A DNA stretch of 64,000 nt from JAICKM01 sp038228295 (GTDB taxonomy: Bacteria > Chloroflexota > Chloroflexia > QHBQ01 > JAICKM01). Shown here one piece after another: positions 58,988 through 64,000 of the stretch. Positions within the stretch are counted from its first letter, which is position 1. Every line of letters begins with the position of its first letter. The notes beneath the pieces are model-generated. The model was not told the origin of the DNA. It did not search any database and saw nothing but the letters and a program-made list of their open reading frames with translations. A program made the translations under genes and the position numbers. Where the stretch lies: assembly GCA_038228295.1 (NCBI GenBank), contig JBBRPH010000017.1, positions 1-64,000 of the forward strand, written 5' to 3'.

Positions 58988-60955
58988 ATGCAACGTTACG
59001 GGAGCCTCGTGGCACTGCTGGGCGTGTTGGTCGTCGCGCTGGGCATTTTAGGCGCGACGGGTGTGGCGGCCCGCCCAGGCGGAAGCCGCCCGGCCACGCC
59101 GGCGGTAGACTGCACCGTGGACCCAATCACCCTATCTTTAGCTTTGCAAGAGAGCGGTGTCGCCACACGGCCCTTCACCAATACGGTAGGTGACGGCTAT
59201 GTGCAGTTCGGCAGCGTGCCGATCACGACCAGTGCTGCGTCTACCACCGCTTTCACCCTAGATCCCGGTTTCAGCGGTACGGTGAGCGGCAGCTTTAGCG
59301 GCACAATAGCAAGCGCGCCGCTGAACGGGGCGTTAGTGACGGCTCCCAACGGTTTTGTGCCCACCCCGCGCGGGTTCAGCGGCGGGCGGGTGATCCTGAC
59401 CACCGTGCAGGGGACGATCACCGGCACCCTCGTGCTGAATAGCAGCGCGCTGACCTTCAGTGCGCCCTACTATCCGCAAGTATTCAACGCTTTTCTGGCG
59501 AGCAACGACATGAGCGGTGCATTGGCCGGCAAACTGCTAGCGGTGCCATTGGTGGGTAGTCAGAACCTAGCCGCCGGCACCGTCACGTTGACGGCTAACG
59601 GTGCCGGCCGCCTCTATAGCGGCGCGGCCCCGGTCATGCTGACCCTTGTCGGCACCCGCAGTGCCCCCGAGAATCGCACCGTGACCCTGACGGCGGGCGA
59701 CGCTATCAGTCAATTTCGCAGTGCCCCGCTGGTGTTGGGTAGCGCGGGCAGCGGACGCATCCAGCCGGCCGGCACTCTGGTCGGCAACATCAGCGGCAGC
59801 AGCGGCCCCACCGGCGCTTTCGCGGCCTCGCTCAACAGCCTGCTGCTGGATAGTCCCTCGGCGGGGCGCGGTTGGCAGGCGGGTAGCTTAGCCCTCACCG
59901 ACGCGAATGCGGATCTGCTGGATGCCGTCTGGGTCGGTGATCTGAGCAACACCAACACACTGCGCGGCTCGCTATACCAAGTTTTGGGCACCGGCATCTA
60001 TTCCACGACGCTACTGTTCGGCGACCTGACCGGCACCTACTTTGTCGGCGGCACCGTGTTTGCCGGTCAACTAAGCGGCAGCTATTGCAGCGGTATCGCC
60101 CAACCCACGGCCACGGTCACAGCGACGGCGCCGGCGGCGACGGCGACCGCGACGGCCACCGCCGGTGCAAGCACGGCGACGGCCACCGCGACCGGTAGCA
60201 CGGCGACTCCTACCGCCATTACTACACCGCTCCCGTCGCCTACGGCCACCGGCACCGGCGTGCCTGCCAACCCCACCGCTAGTGTGACGGCGACGGTGTG
60301 CCCGATCCGCTTCAGCGATGTGCCGTATAATGATCCCAACGTCTACTACTCGGTGCCGGTGTATTACCTCGCCTGCCACGGTGTGGTCGGCGGCTATAGC
60401 GACGGCACCTTCCGCCCGTATAATCAGACCACGCGCGGGCAGATGGTCAAAATCATCGTCCTCGGCTTGGCTCTAGCGATGCAAACCCCGCCCGCTGGCG
60501 GCTTTACCTTCAGCGATGTGGCTCCCGGTAGCACCTTCTTCCCCTATGTAGAGACGGCAGCCGCGCGCGGCATCGTTAGTGGCTACACCTGCGGGGGCAT
60601 AGATCCCGCGAGTGGGCTGCCGGAGCCGTGCGATGGGGCCGGTCGTCCCTATTTTCGCCCGGCCACCAATGTCACCCGTGCCCAGCTCGCCAAGATTACC
60701 GTACTCGCGGCCGGTTGGGCGCTGATTCGCCCGGCCACGGCCACGTTTAACGACGTGGCGGTCGGCAGCACTTTCTATCCCTATATCGAAACCGCCGTCT
60801 GCCATGCCATCCTGAGCGGCTACGATTGCGGCAGCTTGGTGGGCGAGCCGTGTCCGGGCCGCTACTACCGCCCCGGCAACGGCGCCACGCGCGGCCAGAT
60901 CAGCAAGATCGTCTACAACGCGCTCGGCAGTGGCCTCACCTGCCCGACGCGATAG
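58988..60955 (+). CDS. SLH-domain surface protein
   Basis: A 655-residue exported protein with AGGAAGGA before the ATG and a signal peptide (VALLGVLVVALGILGATGVAA). Residues about 35-385 form a repetitive beta region with no family I recognise (GFSGTVSGSFSGTIASAPLNG, GTLVGNISGSSGPTGAF). A Thr/Ala/Pro linker (about 385-440) precedes three C-terminal SLH domains: FSDVPYNDPNVYYSVPVYYLACHGVVGGYSDGTFRPYNQTTRGQ (landmarks FSDV, GGYSDGTFRP), FSDVAPGSTFFPYVETAAARGIVSGYTCGG and FNDVAVGSTFYPYIETAVCHAILSGYDCG. Paired Cys inserts in the second and third SLH (TCGG ... EPCDG, DCGS ... EPCPG) suggest disulfides. Confidence 0.88.
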   Translation: MQRYGSLVALLGVLVVALGILGATGVAARPGGSRPATPAVDCTVDPITLSLALQESGVATRPFTNTVGDGYVQFGSVPITTSAASTTAFTLDPGFSGTVSGSFSGTIASAPLNGALVTAPNGFVPTPRGFSGGRVILTTVQGTITGTLVLNSSALTFSAPYYPQVFNAFLASNDMSGALAGKLLAVPLVGSQNLAAGTVTLTANGAGRLYSGAAPVMLTLVGTRSAPENRTVTLTAGDAISQFRSAPLVLGSAGSGRIQPAGTLVGNISGSSGPTGAFAASLNSLLLDSPSAGRGWQAGSLALTDANADLLDAVWVGDLSNTNTLRGSLYQVLGTGIYSTTLLFGDLTGTYFVGGTVFAGQLSGSYCSGIAQPTATVTATAPAATATATATAGASTATATATGSTATPTAITTPLPSPTATGTGVPANPTASVTATVCPIRFSDVPYNDPNVYYSVPVYYLACHGVVGGYSDGTFRPYNQTTRGQMVKIIVLGLALAMQTPPAGGFTFSDVAPGSTFFPYVETAAARGIVSGYTCGGIDPASGLPEPCDGAGRPYFRPATNVTRAQLAKITVLAAGWALIRPATATFNDVAVGSTFYPYIETAVCHAILSGYDCGSLVGEPCPGRYYRPGNGATRGQISKIVYNALGSGLTCPTR

Positions 60956-60967
60956 GGCGGCCGGCCC

Positions 60968-60997
60968 TTGCCGCCGGGCCGGACCGTCCCGTATAAT
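60968..60997 (+). promoter_or_regulatory. Promoter of the tRNA-Ile2 / lipoprotein transcript
   Basis: TTGCCG, 18-bp spacer, TATAAT, 42 nt before the tRNA. Confidence 0.65.
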
Positions 60998-61039
60998 GAA
61001 GGAGCCGCTGATACTGTGCGAGCCTTGTCAGGCGGTTGC

Positions 61040-61114
61040 GGGCCTATAGCTCAATGGCAGAGCGCGCGACTCATAATCGCTTGGTTGAAGGTTCGAGCCC
61101 TTCTAGGCCCACCA
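61040..61114 (+). tRNA. tRNA-Ile2 (CAT, lysidine type)
   Basis: A 75-nt cloverleaf: acceptor GGGCCTA/TAGGCCC, anticodon arm GCGACTCATAATCGC, variable TTGGT, T arm GAAGG-TTCGAGC-CCTTC, encoded CCA. The anticodon arm and variable loop match those of E. coli ileX, and the acceptor differs from elongator or initiator tRNA-Met, so this is taken as the TilS-modified isoleucine tRNA. Confidence 0.88.
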
Positions 61115-62179
61115 ATGGCTACCTTAATTTGTCGCGGGCGGCGGATCTTCGTCGTGTTGCTGCTCGTCGTCTGCAGTGCTTGTGATCGCAATCCCACGCC
61201 TACGCCGCCCCTGGCGCTGCCCACGCGCCCCGCTCCGGTCGTCGTGCGTGAGGCCCCGACCGTGCCGCCCAGCCCCACCGTGCCATTACTGCCGGCAGCG
61301 GATCGGGCAACTGTAACCGACCTGCTGGGGCGTTGGGGGTTGGGCGATCCCGGCTCGCTAACGGGCGTGGCGACGGCGACCCTTAGTCTGGCTCCTGGCG
61401 GCGCGTGGCAAGCGCAACGCCTTAGCCGCGCCCCGGCCCAGACGCCCACGATAGGCGTGCAGATCGTGCCGGCGCTGCTGCTGACCGCCGGCCTCGGCCA
61501 CGCCCAGGTCGCCTTTGCCGTGCAGCAAGGCCGCGATTCCCTGATCCCCTATAGCGTGATCTGGCTGGGCGACGGTGCGGCAGGCATGGTGTCTTTTGCT
61601 TGGCAGCACGACGGCCGGCCGGTGGCCCTCACGCCGTTGCTGATTCTGGATGCCCAGGCGCGGCGCGTGGGCCGGGCGCTGTTTACCCTAGTGAGTGCCG
61701 CCCCGCCCCTGCCTGCACCAAACGCGGGCGCATTGGCCTACCTGGACGCAACCGCCGATCCGCCGCAAATCAGCATTGTGGATCGGCAAGGGCAGGTGCG
61801 TGGGGCCGGTCCGGCCGCCCATTGGGATTGCGACCGCTGTTGGCCCGATCCGATCTGGTCGCCGATGAGCGACCGCCTGGCCTACGCCGACCGCACGCCA
61901 CTGGGCGTAGCCCCGACCGCGCTTGATGCGCGCGCGCATCTCACCTGGCGCTTGGTGGTGCTGGATGCCGGCGCGGGTCGGGTGCTATTTGATCAGCAGG
62001 GAACCGAGCCGGCCACGGCCCAGGTGCTGGGCTGGGATGCCGGCGACGTGCAGGTGATCATCCGCCGGCCGCTAGTCCCGGCCACGCGCATTGTGGGCGC
62101 GGCGGGGCAGTGGCGCGACACTCCCTATCGGTTGCGCTTCAATCCCGCCCCGCCGCAATTGGTGCCGCTCACCCCGTAA
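61115..62179 (+). CDS. Putative lipoprotein starting on the base after the tRNA CCA end
   Basis: ATG 61115 directly follows the last A of the tRNA-Ile2 CCA. MATLICRGRRIFVVLLLVVCSAC is a short Arg-rich n-region, a hydrophobic core and a lipobox-like Cys (C23), then a Pro/Thr stretch; so it is probably a membrane-anchored lipoprotein. The rest of the 354 residues is beta-rich (RVGRALFTLVSAAPPLP, WDCDRCWPDPIWSPMSDRLAYADRT; the latter looks like a PD40 blade). No ribosome-binding site is possible upstream because the tRNA is there, so it may be translated leaderless after tRNA 3' processing. Confidence 0.8.
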   Translation: MATLICRGRRIFVVLLLVVCSACDRNPTPTPPLALPTRPAPVVVREAPTVPPSPTVPLLPAADRATVTDLLGRWGLGDPGSLTGVATATLSLAPGGAWQAQRLSRAPAQTPTIGVQIVPALLLTAGLGHAQVAFAVQQGRDSLIPYSVIWLGDGAAGMVSFAWQHDGRPVALTPLLILDAQARRVGRALFTLVSAAPPLPAPNAGALAYLDATADPPQISIVDRQGQVRGAGPAAHWDCDRCWPDPIWSPMSDRLAYADRTPLGVAPTALDARAHLTWRLVVLDAGAGRVLFDQQGTEPATAQVLGWDAGDVQVIIRRPLVPATRIVGAAGQWRDTPYRLRFNPAPPQLVPLTP

Positions 62180-62185
62180 CCCGTC

Positions 62186-63721
62186 TCAGCGCGCATAGGC
62201 AGGCTGCGTTGTGGTTGCCGCAGCTATCGGTGTCCCGTCGTCCGACGATGCCAGGCCCGGCGGATCCAGGCTGTAGATTGTGGCCGGCTCCTCGCGGCCT
62301 CGGATCGTGACGATGCGCGGGCCGGCGACCGACCAGGGGCCGGTCGGGGTATCCGTCGCCGCATCACGCTGCATGAGGTCATAGGTGCGTGCGCTGATGA
62401 GCACTTCGTCGGCCAGTGCGATGCCTACCAGACGCGACCCTAAGTTGACTGTATCGCCGGTGACGGTGAAAGATAGCTGCTTCTCGGATCCGATATTGCC
62501 AGTCACGGCTAGTCCGGTCGTGACCGCCGCCCCGATAATGATCGGAATTTGACCGGCGGCTTGCCGCGCCTCGTTCAAGGCCGCCAAGCCCCGGCGAATA
62601 TCGCCGGCGGCCCGTACTGCATCGAGGGCGTGATTTGGGTCGGAAATCGGCGCACCGAACACCGCCAGCACACCGTCGCCCAGGAACTTGTCAATGCTGC
62701 CATGGTGCCGGAACACCGCCGTCGTCACCACGTCCATGTAGGCGTTCAGCAGCTCTACCACGTCTTCGGCATCCATCGTCTCGGACTGGCGGGTGAAGCC
62801 GCGTATGTCGGTGAACAGCACGCTAATTTCGCCGCGCGTCAGCAGCCTGCTGCTAAGGTCGGTGCGGCGTTGCGGCAGCAGGCTGTTGAGGTTGTTGCGC
62901 TTGCTACTATCGTCGCCTGCGGCAATGGCCCGCGCCACAGCAGGGGAGAAATAGCGCTCCAGCTCTTGGAGGCGCCCTAGCCGGGTGATAGTCCGTGAGG
63001 CGCGGGCGAATAAGCCGACCAACACCAGATAGAGCGCACCCATACTGAAGGCAATTGCGGTCCAGGCTCGGCTCTGCGCCACCTGAATTTGCGTGACTAG
63101 ATCCTCGACCTGCTGGTATACCTCGAACACGCCCACCACGTGAAACGTGCCGCGCTCGACAATCGGCACATAGACTTCCATCAGCGAGGATTCGGCCTTG
63201 CGCGCCTCGTCATTTTCCGCTTTGCCGAGCAGCGAGACTTCTGCTTCGATTTGCCCGTCGAGGGCTTGCCCCAACTGTAGGTTTTCGGGATGGCTTTCGC
63301 CGACTAAATTGGCCCGATCCGACCAAATAACGCGGTAATCGGGACTCCAGATTTTAACCATGTAAATGGGCAGTCCGGAGAACATTGCCACCACACTCTG
63401 ATGCCAACTCTCCCAATCGGTGCCGTCACCGTTGGGGTGGAGCCGGTTCAGGTCGGCAGGCGCAAGCACCAGCACCGAGGAGGCCAGTAGTGGGGCAATA
63501 CCGGTAACTGTGCTGCCACTCGGTGCCGGTTCGTGTGCTAAGTCCCGCACCAGTACATGGGCGCGCACCACATCGGCTAAGTTATCGCGGGCGGTGGTGG
63601 TTGACGAGGTCTGGATTGCGTCGCTAACCAGCAGGCCCAGTAGCACACTGATCAACAGTACACTGATCAGGCTGATCAGCGAAAAGAATTGCAACAGCGT
63701 AATGCGGCGCAACAGCCTCAT
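62186..63721 (-). CDS. Membrane-bound class III adenylate cyclase
   Basis: A 511-residue protein, started at ATG 63721 (GGGAGAG upstream; an open extension to 63772 is less likely). TM1 is residues 8-33 and TM2 about 220-240, flanking an extracytoplasmic sensor (about 35-218) of the sCache/dCache kind. After a short coiled linker the cyclase domain (about 295-480) has metal-binding D305 (FTDIRGFT) and D349 (GDGVLAVFG), K345 in IDKFLGD and FTVTGDTVNLGSRL; Lys and Thr/Asp at these places fit ATP rather than GTP. It probably makes cAMP for the cNMP-domain proteins at 5740 and 50226. It converges with the lipoprotein gene. Confidence 0.92.
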   Translation of the reverse strand: MRLLRRITLLQFFSLISLISVLLISVLLGLLVSDAIQTSSTTTARDNLADVVRAHVLVRDLAHEPAPSGSTVTGIAPLLASSVLVLAPADLNRLHPNGDGTDWESWHQSVVAMFSGLPIYMVKIWSPDYRVIWSDRANLVGESHPENLQLGQALDGQIEAEVSLLGKAENDEARKAESSLMEVYVPIVERGTFHVVGVFEVYQQVEDLVTQIQVAQSRAWTAIAFSMGALYLVLVGLFARASRTITRLGRLQELERYFSPAVARAIAAGDDSSKRNNLNSLLPQRRTDLSSRLLTRGEISVLFTDIRGFTRQSETMDAEDVVELLNAYMDVVTTAVFRHHGSIDKFLGDGVLAVFGAPISDPNHALDAVRAAGDIRRGLAALNEARQAAGQIPIIIGAAVTTGLAVTGNIGSEKQLSFTVTGDTVNLGSRLVGIALADEVLISARTYDLMQRDAATDTPTGPWSVAGPRIVTIRGREEPATIYSLDPPGLASSDDGTPIAAATTTQPAYAR

Positions 63722-63868
63722 GCTTGCTCTCCCGGTGGTGACGTGCGGAAGGGGCGCACAGGGAAGCCTCAACAGGGTTTTGATACTCTTCCACGGCGGC
63801 CGGTTAAGCAGCGCGGTGATTACAATACTGGGTTCGATCCAGCAAACGCAATTAGCTGGCGGTTTAGA

Positions 63869-63897
63869 TTGCAGTTCAAGCCACGATTGTGTAATAT
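63869..63897 (+). promoter_or_regulatory. Promoter of the last, truncated gene
   Basis: TTGCAG, 17-bp spacer, TAATAT. The expected transcription start (about 63904) nearly coincides with the ATG at 63905. Confidence 0.45.
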
Positions 63898-63904
63898 AGT
63901 TGTT

Positions 63905-64000
63905 ATGAAGACTCTAAACAGGCGTTTCCTGTCGTTCGGGCGGCTCGTTTTGGGCCTCGTCTTGATCGTATTGCCGCTGTTGGGATGGGTACTGGGTACC
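63905..64000 (+). CDS. N-terminal fragment of a membrane or secreted protein
   Basis: Thirty-two codons before the window edge: MKTLNRRFLSFGRLVLGLVL then IVLPLLGWVLGT, a basic start and one hydrophobic segment, so a signal peptide or first TM helix. No Shine-Dalgarno is visible. Nothing more can be said. Confidence 0.55.
   Translation, partial: MKTLNRRFLSFGRLVLGLVLIVLPLLGWVLGT

Noticed and set aside
60968..61114. Upstream start of the lipoprotein gene running through the tRNA
   Set aside because: It would translate the promoter and tRNA-Ile2; the segment has no signal peptide character.
61040..61114. tRNA-Met for the CAT anticodon
   Set aside because: The anticodon arm and variable loop match the lysidine-modified tRNA-Ile2, and the initiator features (three G-C pairs, unpaired first acceptor base) are absent.

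Overview
The window is GC-rich, gene-dense bacterial DNA that reads as a member of the Chloroflexota. The clues are a 1208-residue membrane protein with the YYYxG signature of the Chlor_Arch_YYY (DUF2298) family, several secreted proteins built from an about 80-residue Gly-Tyr-Pro/Tyr-Phe-Glu-Arg module that I associate with this phylum, a large SRP RNA with an Alu-type 5' part, and a form II CO-dehydrogenase-like operon. The assignment rests on protein families only; no rRNA is present.

Layout. 1-3.6 kb: the 5' part of a long secreted beta-propeller/SLH protein (minus), then an MsrB-MsrA repair enzyme. 3.6-13.9 kb: a cupredoxin surface protein, 3-mercaptopyruvate sulfurtransferase, a histidine kinase with a cyclic-nucleotide domain, a broken membrane-protein gene, a PQQ-like propeller protein, a YkcB-like glycosyltransferase and a BioF2/CelD-type acyltransferase. 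13.9-20.8 kb: the YYY-NHL fusion, a TPR protein, an IMPACT/YigZ protein, a small acidic ORF and an EamA transporter. 20.8-28.4 kb: a minus-strand operon coxG-coxS-coxL-coxM-coxD-(low-GC ORF)-(HigA-like)-coxE behind a near-consensus promoter; the AYRGAGR loop marks CoxL as form II, so the true substrate is open. 28.5-39.3 kb: ribokinase, then seven genes joined by six successive 4-nt NTGA stop/start overlaps (unknown small protein, membrane protein, methyltransferase, three GT4 glycosyltransferases, giant membrane protein), probably making or exporting a cell-surface glycan; two of the starts appear to be CTG.

39.4-46.4 kb: aldo/keto reductase, acyl-CoA synthetase, methyltransferase, GH57 glucan branching enzyme, glycerate 2-kinase and SRP RNA. 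46.5-50.1 kb: a delta-60-repeat/SLH surface protein split by one frameshift. 50.2-54.3 kb: a housekeeping run with a cNMP-binding protein, rsmA, ispE, a methyltransferase with a zinc ribbon, and an alpha/beta hydrolase. 54.4-64 kb: an LPXTG-like anchored protein, tRNA-Pro, a tRNA-Gly remnant, a frameshifted zinc-ribbon membrane protein, tRNA-Gly(TCC), a PD40 propeller protein, another SLH protein, tRNA-Ile2(CAT) abutting a lipoprotein gene, a class III adenylate cyclase and the first 32 codons of one more membrane or secreted protein.

Two threads link the window. Cell-surface display: SLH domains in three proteins, a sorting signal in one, GYP modules in three, and a long glycan cluster. cAMP-type signalling: a cyclase, a free cNMP-binding protein and a cNMP-domain histidine kinase. 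Three short tandem heptamer tracts with unrelated units, three homopolymer or compound frameshifts and the tRNA/CDS junction are the most unusual sequence-level observations. No CRISPR array, insertion sequence or prophage was recognised.
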